This document shows positions 8,812-16,729 of a DNA stretch of 64,000 nt, piece by piece. The translations under genes were made by a program, and so were the position numbers. A model generated the notes under the pieces. That model had not been told where the DNA came from. It did not search any database and was given only the letters and a program-made list of their open reading frames with translations. Position 1 is the first letter of the stretch; each line of letters starts with the position of its first letter. This DNA is from Rhodocyclaceae bacterium (GTDB taxonomy: Bacteria > Pseudomonadota > Gammaproteobacteria > Burkholderiales > CAIKXV01): contig JADCHX010000005.1 of the NCBI GenBank assembly GCA_020248265.1, positions 1-64,000 of the forward strand, read 5' to 3'.

Positions 8812-9198
8812 ATGGAAGACATCTCCGCATTCACGCCGTTCCTCGCCGTCAATACGGCCGACATCGAATGGGACGAGAACGTCACCCTTTTCCAGTTGCC
8901 CACCGGGGCGCACAAGATCCACCCGAATCTCAAGATCAAGGTGCTGATGCGCGATGACGCCCGCGGGCAGGTGGCTGCGCTGGTGAAGTTTCCGCCCGGC
9001 TATGTCGAACCAGCGCACAGCCACGTGACTTCGCACTGCGTTCTCGTGGTGGAAGGCGAGCAGCATGTAGGCGGGAAGATCCTGCGCCAGGGCGATTTCC
9101 ACTACGCCCCGCCGGATACCGTGCACGGGCCCTTCGAGTATCCGGTCGGCGGCGTCGTGTTCTCGGTGTTCAGGTTCCCGGTCGCGGCCGGCACCTGA
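8812..9198 (+). CDS. Cupin-domain protein 2
   Basis: A 128-residue cupin in tandem with the preceding one but not closely similar to it. Motif 1 runs through H69-S-H71 and H75, and motif 2 through [13 protein letters not shown] with H105, resembling the ChrR/anti-sigma-like and quercetinase-like cupin_2/cupin_7 group. It is probably a metal-binding enzyme or sensor in the cytosol. The gene ends 9 bases before the convergent GMC oxidoreductase gene. Confidence 0.8.
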   Translation: MEDISAFTPFLAVNTADIEWDENVTLFQLPTGAHKIHPNLKIKVLMRDDARGQVAALVKFPPGYVEPAHSHVTSHCVLVVEGEQHVGGKILRQGDFHYAPPDTVHGPFEYPVGGVVFSVFRFPVAAGT

Positions 9199-9207
9199 CC
9201 GGACGCA

Positions 9208-10821
9208 TCAGGCGTCCCCGGCTTCCTCGCGGATCAAGTCCGCCCCCTTTTCGGCGATCATGAACGTCGGGGCATTCGTGTTGCCGGACACCAGGGTGGG
9301 CATGATGGACGCATCGACCACCCGCAGACCAGGCACGCCGTGCACCCGCAGCCGCGCGTCCACCACCGCTTCGTCGTCGCTGCCCATGCGGCAGGTTCCG
9401 ACCGGGTGGTAGCTGATGCCACCGCGCAGGCGGATATGGTCAAGCAGGTCCGCATCTGAACGGCATGACGGCCCGGGGTCGTGTTCGGCCTCGAGATAGC
9501 GGCCGATCGACGGCTGCGACATCATCCGCCGCGCGGCCTTGAGTCCCTCCAGCAGGATCGGCGCATCGGCCTCGTGCGTGAGATAACCGGGCTGGATCAT
9601 GGGTGGCTCCAGCGGGTCGGACGACCGGATCGCCACCCGGCCCCGGCTCAGCGGCCTCAACAACCGCGCCACGATGGAGAACCCCGAGAACCGGTGCAGC
9701 CCGGCACCGGCCTTGTCGCCGCTGAACAACGCAAGGCCCACCTGTACATCCGGCCGGGCTATACCGGGGACCGTGCTGATGAACCCGGCCGCGTACGACG
9801 CGCCCATTGCCAGGACACCCTTGCGCAGGAGCGCATAGCGAAGGCCCGCAGCCATGCCGCGCAGGGGATTCGCCAGCGCATCGTTCAGCGTGAACGGGCG
9901 GTTGCTGCGATACACGAGCCGCCCGTTGTAGTGGTCCTGCAGGTTTGCGCCGACCCCCGGACGATCGGCCACCAGCGCGATGCCGTGTTCGCGCAGCAGT
10001 CCGGTCGGCCCTATGCCCGACAACTGGAGCAGTTGCGGCGAGTTGAACGCCCCTGCGGCGACGATCACTTCACGGCGCGCGATCGCCAGCCCCTCGCGTC
10101 CGTCGACCAGGTAGCGAACGCCTTCGGCCCGGCGGTCGGAAAACTGCAGGCCCGTCGCCCGCGCTCCGGTGACGACCTGCAGGTTCGGACGCCCGAGCGC
10201 CATGCGCAGGAAACTCGTCGCCGCGCTGCTGCGCAGGCCGTTGCGGGCGGTGAGCTGGACATACCCGAATCCGGCCTGCTGCCGTCCATTGAAATCCGGG
10301 TTGCGGGGATAGCCACCTTGTTCCGCGGCTTCGATGAACGCGTCGCAGAGCGGATGCGGCTCCGCCGGATCGGACACCCGGAGCGGCCCGCCTGCGCCAT
10401 GCCAGGCATCGGCCCCGCGCTGCTGGTCTTCGGACTTCCTGAAGTACGGCAGGACTTCCGCCGCGCTCCAGCCATCATTGCCCAGTTGCGCCCAGTGATC
10501 GTAGTCCTCGTGCTGTCCACGGATGTAGACCAGGCCGTTGATCGAACTGGAGCCGCCCAGCACCTTGCCGCGCGGCTGCGCGATGGGCCGGTTGCCGGTC
10601 GCCGGATCCGGCTCGCTCGCGTACAGCCAGTTGACCTTCGGGTTGGCGAAGTGCCGACCGTAACCCAGCGGGATGTGGATCCAGGGGCTGCGATCGGGGC
10701 CACCGGCTTCGAGCAGCAGCACGCGGTGGCGCCCCGACTCGGTCAACCGTGCCGCCAGCACGCAGCCGGCGGTGCCCGCCCCGACAATCACGTAATCGAA
10801 TGCCGCCGATTCGCTGCTCAC
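9208..10821 (-). CDS. GMC-family FAD oxidoreductase (choline/alcohol dehydrogenase-like)
   Basis: A 537-residue flavoprotein. The ADP-binding VGAGTAG is at 13-19, the second GMC signature ([13 protein letters not shown]) follows at about 85-97, and the C-terminal active site has H472 in [10 protein letters not shown] and N514/N516 in SGNTNAPT. The family oxidises alcohols to aldehydes, either with oxygen or with membrane electron acceptors. No signal peptide is visible, so it is cytosolic. It is divergent from two Bug receptor genes, and that neighbourhood suggests a role in breakdown of an imported alcohol or acid, which is inference. Confidence 0.9.
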   Translation of the reverse strand: MSSESAAFDYVIVGAGTAGCVLAARLTESGRHRVLLLEAGGPDRSPWIHIPLGYGRHFANPKVNWLYASEPDPATGNRPIAQPRGKVLGGSSSINGLVYIRGQHEDYDHWAQLGNDGWSAAEVLPYFRKSEDQQRGADAWHGAGGPLRVSDPAEPHPLCDAFIEAAEQGGYPRNPDFNGRQQAGFGYVQLTARNGLRSSAATSFLRMALGRPNLQVVTGARATGLQFSDRRAEGVRYLVDGREGLAIARREVIVAAGAFNSPQLLQLSGIGPTGLLREHGIALVADRPGVGANLQDHYNGRLVYRSNRPFTLNDALANPLRGMAAGLRYALLRKGVLAMGASYAAGFISTVPGIARPDVQVGLALFSGDKAGAGLHRFSGFSIVARLLRPLSRGRVAIRSSDPLEPPMIQPGYLTHEADAPILLEGLKAARRMMSQPSIGRYLEAEHDPGPSCRSDADLLDHIRLRGGISYHPVGTCRMGSDDEAVVDARLRVHGVPGLRVVDASIMPTLVSGNTNAPTFMIAEKGADLIREEAGDA

Positions 10822-10909
10822 TGCTGCCCCTCCCCGAGTGCAACCTGTCCGGATCGACGTCCGGTGCCGTCGCTGCTTGACCCCTGCAGCGTCGAAAAGT
10901 ACCCTGATT

Positions 10910-10926
10910 TATCGAATGGGTCGATA
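10910..10926. promoter_or_regulatory. Inverted repeat TATCGA-N5-TATCGA complement, possible operator
   Basis: TATCGA (10910-10915) and TCGATA (10921-10926) form perfect six-base arms around five bases. It lies in the 128-base gap between the divergent GMC and Bug genes, 23 bases before the Bug start and just upstream of its GAGGAGGAG ribosome site. No regulator gene is adjacent. Confidence 0.3.
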
Positions 10927-10949
10927 GAACCCGAGGAGGAGGACATCCG

Positions 10950-11915
10950 ATGGTGCGTGCGTTGATGGTCGCGATGGTCACCGGCTGCTGCATGGCCCAG
11001 GCAGCGACAGCCGCCGACAGTTTCCCCGACCGGGCAATACGTTTCGTGGTGCCCTTCCCGCCGGGGGGCGGCACTGACGGATTCGCGCGGGTAATCGGCG
11101 GCAAACTGAACGAGTATTTCGGCCAGCCGGTGATCATCGACAACCGCGCTGGCGCGCAGGGCAGCATCGGTACCGCCATCGGCGCCCGGGCCGCGCCGGA
11201 CGGCTACACGCTGACGCTGGCGCACTCCGGTTCGCTGGCGATCAATCCCCACCTCTATCGCACTCCCGGGTACGACACGCTGAAGGATTTCGCTGCCGTG
11301 TCCGGTGGCGTCAGCATGCCCTTCATCCTGGTGCTGCACCCGTCTATTCCGGTGACGACCGCGAAGGAACTAGCCACCTACGCAAAGCAGCATCCGGACA
11401 GGCTCACCTTCGCTTCGTCATCGTCCGGCCCATGGATCGCCGGCGAATTGTTCCGACTGACCACAGGTGCGCAGATGGTCCATGTGCCCTACAAGGGCGG
11501 CGCTCCGGCGACCGCGGCGCTGCTCGGCGGCGAAGTGTCGATGACCTTCACCGTGCCGTTCACCATCGTGTCGCATGTGAAGTCGGGACGGCTGCGCGCG
11601 ATCGCGCTGTTCGCCAAAGAGCGGCTGGAGGCGCTGCCCGATGTTCCCACCGCGATGGAGGCCGGCTATCCGGCGCTCACCAACATCAACGAGTGGTACG
11701 GCGTAGCGGTGCCTGCGGGAACGCCGCGCGCCCGGATCATGACGCTCAACGCCGCCATCGTGCGCGCGCTCAATTCGCCGGATGTGCAGAAACGCCTGGC
11801 CGACCTCGGGCTGCAGCCGGCGCCAAGTACGCCTGAGCAGTTCGCCCGGGTGATCAGCGAAGACCATGCGCGCTGGGGCAAGGTGGTAAAGGCTTCCGGA
11901 GCCAGGCTCGACTGA
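10950..11915 (+). CDS. Bug/TctC-type tripartite tricarboxylate transporter receptor
   Basis: A 321-residue periplasmic solute receptor. Signal peptide about residues 1-22 (ends AATAAD), then the family markers FPDRAIRFVVPFPPGGGTD, IDNRAGAQGS, DGYTL, VHVPYKG and GVPAGTP-like segments that wall the carboxylate pocket. The ribosome site is excellent (GAGGAGGAG). Receptors of this family work with TctA/TctB membrane subunits, absent here, or as sensors. The gene is followed four bases later by a second Bug gene and then by an FAD monooxygenase, so the three form one operon. Confidence 0.9.
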   Translation: MVRALMVAMVTGCCMAQAATAADSFPDRAIRFVVPFPPGGGTDGFARVIGGKLNEYFGQPVIIDNRAGAQGSIGTAIGARAAPDGYTLTLAHSGSLAINPHLYRTPGYDTLKDFAAVSGGVSMPFILVLHPSIPVTTAKELATYAKQHPDRLTFASSSSGPWIAGELFRLTTGAQMVHVPYKGGAPATAALLGGEVSMTFTVPFTIVSHVKSGRLRAIALFAKERLEALPDVPTAMEAGYPALTNINEWYGVAVPAGTPRARIMTLNAAIVRALNSPDVQKRLADLGLQPAPSTPEQFARVISEDHARWGKVVKASGARLD

Positions 11916-11919
11916 CGCC

Positions 11920-12930
11920 ATGGTGGCGAAGCCCGATGTCTGCCGCCGTTCCGAAGCGCCGCTCCAGCCTGCGGCCACGCTCGCCTGCGCGCTGGCGCTG
12001 CTCGCCACCGGCGTACAGATCGCGATGGCCCAGCCTGCCTCGGCATTCCCGGCGAAGCCGCTGCGCATCGTCTCCCCCTATTCGCCCGGCGGGCTCGGCG
12101 ACAGTTTTCCCCGCGCGGTTGCCGCCAGCCTCACCGAAGCGCTCGGGCAACCGGTCATCGTCGAGAACCGACCCGGCGCATCGCAGGTGATCGGGATGCA
12201 GGTGGCAGCCAAGGCACCACCAGACGGCTACACCATGGTGTTCGGCAGCGTGACCAGCCTTGCCATCAACCCGGCCGTCAGCAAGGAACTCCCCTACGAC
12301 CCGGTCAAGGATTTCGCCCCGCTGAGCCTGTGCGTGACCACGCCGCTCTACCTGGTGGTGCACCCCTCGGTACCGGCGACGAGCGTGAAGGACCTGATCG
12401 CGCTGGCACGAAAGCAGCCAGGCCGCCTGACCTTCGCCTCGGGCGGCAACGGTTCGTCGAACCACCTGGCCGGCGAGCTGCTGAAACTGCTCGCCGGCAT
12501 CGACATGATCCACGTACCCTACAAGGGTGCCGGACCGGCGATGGCCGATGTGATGGGCGGGCATGTCGACCTCATGCTCGGCTCCGCTGGCCTGTCCGAG
12601 GCGCGCGCAGGACGCGTGCGCGTACTCGGTGTCACCAGCACGAAGCGCGCGGCGGCCGCACCCGATGTACCCACGCTGCAGGAAGCCGGGATTCCCGGCT
12701 ACGAATCGACCATCTGGTTCGGCCTGCTCGCCACTGGCGGCACACCGGCACCGATCGTCGATCGCCTTTCGCGCGACATACGCAAGGTGCTGCAGCAGCC
12801 GGCACTGCAGAAGACCTTCAGCACGGTCGACATCACGCCGACGACGCCGGAGGGATTCGCCGCGCACATACAGGCCGAGATGCAGAAGTGGCGCAAGGTG
12901 ATCAGCCGCGCAAAGATCGTGATGGAGTGA
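11920..12930 (+). CDS. Bug/TctC-type receptor, second copy of the tandem pair
   Basis: A 336-residue periplasmic receptor with a long basic N-terminus and signal peptide (cleavage near IAMAQ-PAS, about residue 38). It shows FPAKPLRIVSPYSPGG, VENRPGASQ, PPDGYTMVF and IHVPYKGAGPA. It differs considerably from the preceding Bug protein, so it is not a recent duplicate and may bind another acid. The start follows the previous stop by four bases, and its own TGA is followed within five bases by the monooxygenase start. Confidence 0.9.
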   Translation: MVAKPDVCRRSEAPLQPAATLACALALLATGVQIAMAQPASAFPAKPLRIVSPYSPGGLGDSFPRAVAASLTEALGQPVIVENRPGASQVIGMQVAAKAPPDGYTMVFGSVTSLAINPAVSKELPYDPVKDFAPLSLCVTTPLYLVVHPSVPATSVKDLIALARKQPGRLTFASGGNGSSNHLAGELLKLLAGIDMIHVPYKGAGPAMADVMGGHVDLMLGSAGLSEARAGRVRVLGVTSTKRAAAAPDVPTLQEAGIPGYESTIWFGLLATGGTPAPIVDRLSRDIRKVLQQPALQKTFSTVDITPTTPEGFAAHIQAEMQKWRKVISRAKIVME

Positions 12931-12935
12931 AGCCA

Positions 12936-14084
12936 GTGAAACCCGTTTCGTTTGCGATCATCGGTGCCGGCATCGGCGGCCTCGCCACGGCAGCGCTCCT
13001 GCTGCGGGCCGGCCACCGGGTGCAGGTGTATGAACAGGCGACCCGCTTCGCCCGGGTCGGCGCCGGCATCCAGATGGCCCCCAACGCAGTCAAGGTGCTA
13101 CGTCACCTCGGCATCGAAGACGTGCTGCGCAGGACGGCATTCCAGGCGGATTTCGCGATCAGCCGCACATGGGACACCGGCGTCGAGACCAGCCGCCTCC
13201 CGCTGGGCTCGGAGGTCGAGCGCGCCTTCGGTGCACCCTACCTCTTCCTGCATCGAGCCGACCTGCATGCCGCGATCGCCGGCATCGTGCCTCCCGAAGT
13301 CGTGCATCTGGGCATGAAGCTCGCGGCGATCGACCAGGACCCGCAGGGCGTGGACCTGCGCTTCACGGACGGGACATCCGCACGTGCCGACGCGGTGATC
13401 GGTGCCGACGGCGTTCACTCCCTGGTCCGCGAGACGCTGCTCGGACCCGAGACACCACGGTTCACCGGCCGGGTGGCCTACAGGACCACTTACGCGTCCG
13501 ACCGCCTGCGGGGCCTGAAGCTGGCCCCGGTGCGCACCAAGTGGTGGGGACCGGACAGGCACATGGTGGTGTACTACGTCACCCGCGCGCAGGACGAGCT
13601 GTACTTCGTGACCAGCGTACCCGAACGTGCCGAGTGGACCACGCCCGAGTCATGGTCCGCGAAGGGAGATCTCGACGAACTTCGTGCTGCATACGCCGGC
13701 TTTCACCCGGAGGTACAGGCGATCCTGGAAGCATGTCCCGAGGTCTTCAAGTGGGCGCTGTTCGAACGCGATCCCCTGGCGAGGTGGTCGGACGGACGCA
13801 TCGCGCTGCTCGGCGATGCCTGCCATCCAATGACGCCCTACATGGCCCAGGGTGCGGCGTCCGCGCTCGAGGATGCAGCAGTCCTGTCGCGCTGCCTCCG
13901 CCGGGTCGAGCCGGACGGCGTACAGGAGGCTTACCAGCTGTACGAACGCATCCGGAAGCCGCGCGCATCGGACATCCAGGCTGGGTCGAGCGCGAACAAC
14001 TGGCTGCGCGACAAGACCGATCCGGGCTGGGTCTATGGTTACGACGCCAGCACGGTAGACCTCGAGGACGCGGCCGGCCATTGA
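12936..14084 (+). CDS. FAD-dependent aromatic-ring monooxygenase (salicylate hydroxylase-like)
   Basis: A 382-residue class A flavoprotein monooxygenase. GAGIGG at 10-15 binds the ADP moiety, the DG motif IGADGVHS lies near 155, and GDACHP at 293-298 is the third FAD motif. Family members (salicylate 1-, 6-hydroxynicotinate 3-, 3-hydroxybenzoate 6-hydroxylase) use NAD(P)H and oxygen to hydroxylate carboxylated aromatic rings. I chose the GTG at 12936 because GGAG lies eight bases before it; a GTG at 12927 overlapping the Bug stop would add three residues. With two acid receptors in front, an imported aromatic acid is a natural substrate, though this is inference. Confidence 0.87.
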   Translation: MKPVSFAIIGAGIGGLATAALLLRAGHRVQVYEQATRFARVGAGIQMAPNAVKVLRHLGIEDVLRRTAFQADFAISRTWDTGVETSRLPLGSEVERAFGAPYLFLHRADLHAAIAGIVPPEVVHLGMKLAAIDQDPQGVDLRFTDGTSARADAVIGADGVHSLVRETLLGPETPRFTGRVAYRTTYASDRLRGLKLAPVRTKWWGPDRHMVVYYVTRAQDELYFVTSVPERAEWTTPESWSAKGDLDELRAAYAGFHPEVQAILEACPEVFKWALFERDPLARWSDGRIALLGDACHPMTPYMAQGAASALEDAAVLSRCLRRVEPDGVQEAYQLYERIRKPRASDIQAGSSANNWLRDKTDPGWVYGYDASTVDLEDAAGH

Positions 14085-14355
14085 ATCGTCGCTACCTCGG
14101 CAGGTCGCCCGGTCCATGGTGGGTACTGCGCCTGCCCGCATCAGGATTACGGGTACACAAGAGGGCAGCAGGAAGGCCGGGGCTCAGGCATGAGTTGTCC
14201 AGAAAGCGTACTCCTGCCTCGCACAGCGGCAACTTGAGGGCTAGACTTGAAAAACCTCTGCGGCACAAGACCTCCCAGTCCTGCGTTCCGAGGCGGCGCC
14301 AGCCACACCAAAGCGACACAACGACATAACTACAGACAACCCAGGGGGAACCACC
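14085..14355. other. Intergenic region without recognised feature
   Basis: This 271-base gap must hold the promoter of the SYLF lipoprotein gene. I find no convincing -35/-10 pair, no RNA gene and no repeat in it. Confidence 0.4.
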
Positions 14356-14931
14356 ATGAACCGCAGGAACATGATCACCGCCATTGCGTCAGTGGCCGCG
14401 TCTGGCACGCTGCTTGCCGGTTGCAGCACCAACATGGGTTCGGGCGCCACGCCCGCCGAGCGCCGCGCCACGATCGACAAGGGCTTTGACAAGGCCATGG
14501 GCGAGCTCTTCCAGAGCGTCAGCGGCACGCGCGAACTCGCCGCGCGCGCGCGCGGCATCCTCGTGTTCCCGAACGTGATCCAGGCCGGCTTCATCATCGG
14601 CGGCGAGTTCGGCGACGGGGCGCTCCGCGTCGGCGGCAAGACGATCGACTATTACAGGATCACCGCAGGCTCGTTCGGCTTCCAGGCCGGTGGCCAGTCG
14701 AAGGCCTTGATACTGATGTTCCTGACCGAGTCGGCGTTCGCCGGCTTCCGCAAGTCCGATGGCTGGACCGCGGGTGTCAATGCCTCGGTGGCGGTGATGC
14801 GCGCCGGCGCGAACGCAGCGGTGGATACTGCGACTGCGAAGGCGGACATCGCCGGCTTCGCACTTGCCAACGCGGGCCTGTTCGCAGGTGCTGCGATCGA
14901 CGGCAGCAAGATCTCCAAGCTGGAGTTCTGA
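14356..14931 (+). CDS. SYLF-domain (YSC84-like) lipoprotein
   Basis: A 191-residue lipoprotein. The lipobox LLAGC places the lipidated Cys at residue 22. The rest matches the SYLF/YSC84 domain: ARGILVFPNVIQAGFIIGGEFGDG, then the SKALILMFLTESAF and NAAVDTATAKADI segments. SYLF proteins bind lipids, and bacterial members sit in the cell envelope; a precise role is not known. A strong ribosome site (AGGGGGA) precedes the ATG. The next residue pair after the Cys (Ser-Thr) does not signal retention in the inner membrane, so outer-membrane location is likely. Confidence 0.85.
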   Translation: MNRRNMITAIASVAASGTLLAGCSTNMGSGATPAERRATIDKGFDKAMGELFQSVSGTRELAARARGILVFPNVIQAGFIIGGEFGDGALRVGGKTIDYYRITAGSFGFQAGGQSKALILMFLTESAFAGFRKSDGWTAGVNASVAVMRAGANAAVDTATAKADIAGFALANAGLFAGAAIDGSKISKLEF

Positions 14932-14940
14932 TCTGCGCGC

Positions 14941-14970
14941 GCCCGCGCGCTCCGGCCAGGGCGCGCGGGC
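14941..14970. terminator. Perfect 10-bp GC stem-loop between convergent genes
   Basis: GCCCGCGCGC and its exact complement GCGCGCGGGC flank a 10-base loop. It lies between the stops of the SYLF and BT1-type genes. There is no T-run on either strand, so it may stop or protect transcripts in both directions rather than act as a classic intrinsic terminator. Confidence 0.6.
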
Positions 14971-14988
14971 GGGCAGTCCGGACATGTG

Positions 14989-16644
14989 TCACGCAGTACG
15001 CAATTTCGCTATCCGTACGACCGCCACCGCCAGCATCGGCAGCACGAAGCCGATCACCATCACCGTCACGAGCAGCATGCCCAGCTCGCTGTAGTCCGCC
15101 GGTACCTTTACCGCGCCGGTGGCGTCCTTCACCTCGCGCGTCACGTCGAATACCTGGTTCAGGTACTTGGTGCCGAGCTGCGATGCGGACAGCGCGAGGT
15201 TGGTGAACGAGGCCATCACCGCGAAGAACGTCGCCTTCAGGTGCTCAGGCGCCGAGTTGGCGATCCAGGCAAGCATCGGGATCATCGCTATCTGGCCGAG
15301 CGGCGACTCCAGCGCGGTATCGATCACCGCAATGAAGTGGGCGTCGACCACGCCGCCTGTCATTGCCGCGGTCCAGTGGTGCAGGCCGTGGTACATGCCC
15401 AGCGTCGGCAGCGCGAGGATCGTGCCGGCGATGGTGAGGAACACGACGATCGTGGCGAGCGAGTGTTCGGCGATGAACCGGCGGAAGATGAACAGGCCAG
15501 CCAGCGTGAGCAGGCTGCCGAGCAGCGACAGCTTCGCGAGGAACTGCTGGTCGAAGCCGAGTTCGTCGATGAACCACCAGGTGGCGCCCGCGCCCGGGCC
15601 GGGCATCGCGCGGAAGATGAACACGACCACCGCGGTACCGATCAGCAGTCGCTGCGCATCGGGGTCGAGCTCGCGGGTAAGGCGCACCATCAGGAACACG
15701 ATCACCGCCATCGAGCCGGCGAAGATGATCTCCTGGCCGTAGTCGAACCTGCCGAGGCCGACGGCGAGGGTGATCGCCACGAACACCAGGCTACCGCCGA
15801 GGATCCACCAGTTCGGCGTGGTCGCCGAGGGCGTCTCGTAGAGCACGCGCGCGATCTCTTCGCGCGACTTGCCGAGCGCGGCCAGCTTGCGCACGGTGCT
15901 GCGCTTCATGAAGCCTGCGAGCATCACGCCCAGCACCGACAGCAGCGGGATCACCAGTGCCAGCGCATACACGTTGCCGTAGATGGCGACCTTCTGCGCC
16001 TCGGGCAGCTTCGCCGCGTCCTGGAACATCCAGACGTTGATCAGCCCGACCAGTACGGTGCCACCGATGATCGCCACCCGGCCGAGCATCTGCATGGTCG
16101 TGTGCATCAGCTTGCGCGTGTCCGGGTCGACCGGATTGCCCTGCGCGTCCAGCCTTGGCACCGCCTCGACGGTCATCGCGTCGGCCACGCAGTCCTGGAT
16201 CACGAAACCGACCGGCGACAGCAGCGCCGAGACGACGAACCAGACCTCCTTCGATGCAATCGCGACCATCGCATCGGTATGCACGATCAGCCCGTACATG
16301 ATCAGCAGGCTGGCCGCGATCACCGAGGCGCCGAGCCAGACCAGCCACGCCTTGTAGCGCCAGATCAGATCGACCAGGTGTCCGAGCGGCATCTTCAGCG
16401 CCCAGGGGATACCCGCCCAGAAGCCGAGCGCGGCGAGGAAGGCCGCCGACAGCCCGAGGTACTCCTTGACGAAGAAGGTACCGACGATACCGGTCAGGCC
16501 CGACACCCCGGCCGCCACGTACACCATCAGCGGCGGCAGGTAGGACCAGCGCATGTCGCGGCCGAGCGACAGCACGGTTCGGTCGAACCAGCGCCAGATT
16601 GCGTTGCCGGTGTCTGCAGTGGCTGTCTTCGTGTCGGTCGTCAT
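14989..16644 (-). CDS. Major-facilitator carrier, probably folate-biopterin transporter (BT1) type
   Basis: A 551-residue membrane protein with about 12-14 hydrophobic helices. Between helices 2 and 3 it has WALKMPLGHLVDLIWRYK, and later IQDCVADAMTVEA; these resemble the P-x-K-P-x-x-G-x-L-x-D loop and the D-x-x-x-D-x-x-x-V-E motif of the BT1/FBT family, which carries folates, pterins or related anions in cyanobacteria, plants and protozoa. A soluble loop of about 40 residues lies near 240-280. Assignment to BT1 rests on these two motifs only; a general MFS carrier is the alternative. No operon partner. Confidence 0.6.
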   Translation of the reverse strand: MTTDTKTATADTGNAIWRWFDRTVLSLGRDMRWSYLPPLMVYVAAGVSGLTGIVGTFFVKEYLGLSAAFLAALGFWAGIPWALKMPLGHLVDLIWRYKAWLVWLGASVIAASLLIMYGLIVHTDAMVAIASKEVWFVVSALLSPVGFVIQDCVADAMTVEAVPRLDAQGNPVDPDTRKLMHTTMQMLGRVAIIGGTVLVGLINVWMFQDAAKLPEAQKVAIYGNVYALALVIPLLSVLGVMLAGFMKRSTVRKLAALGKSREEIARVLYETPSATTPNWWILGGSLVFVAITLAVGLGRFDYGQEIIFAGSMAVIVFLMVRLTRELDPDAQRLLIGTAVVVFIFRAMPGPGAGATWWFIDELGFDQQFLAKLSLLGSLLTLAGLFIFRRFIAEHSLATIVVFLTIAGTILALPTLGMYHGLHHWTAAMTGGVVDAHFIAVIDTALESPLGQIAMIPMLAWIANSAPEHLKATFFAVMASFTNLALSASQLGTKYLNQVFDVTREVKDATGAVKVPADYSELGMLLVTVMVIGFVLPMLAVAVVRIAKLRTA

Positions 16645-16729
16645 GGGGCCTCGGTCGCTTGTGGCGAAGACTACCTGCTTCGCGCGATTCTGCCGACTCC
16701 GGGCGCCTGACCGCCCTTCCGCCGCTGGC

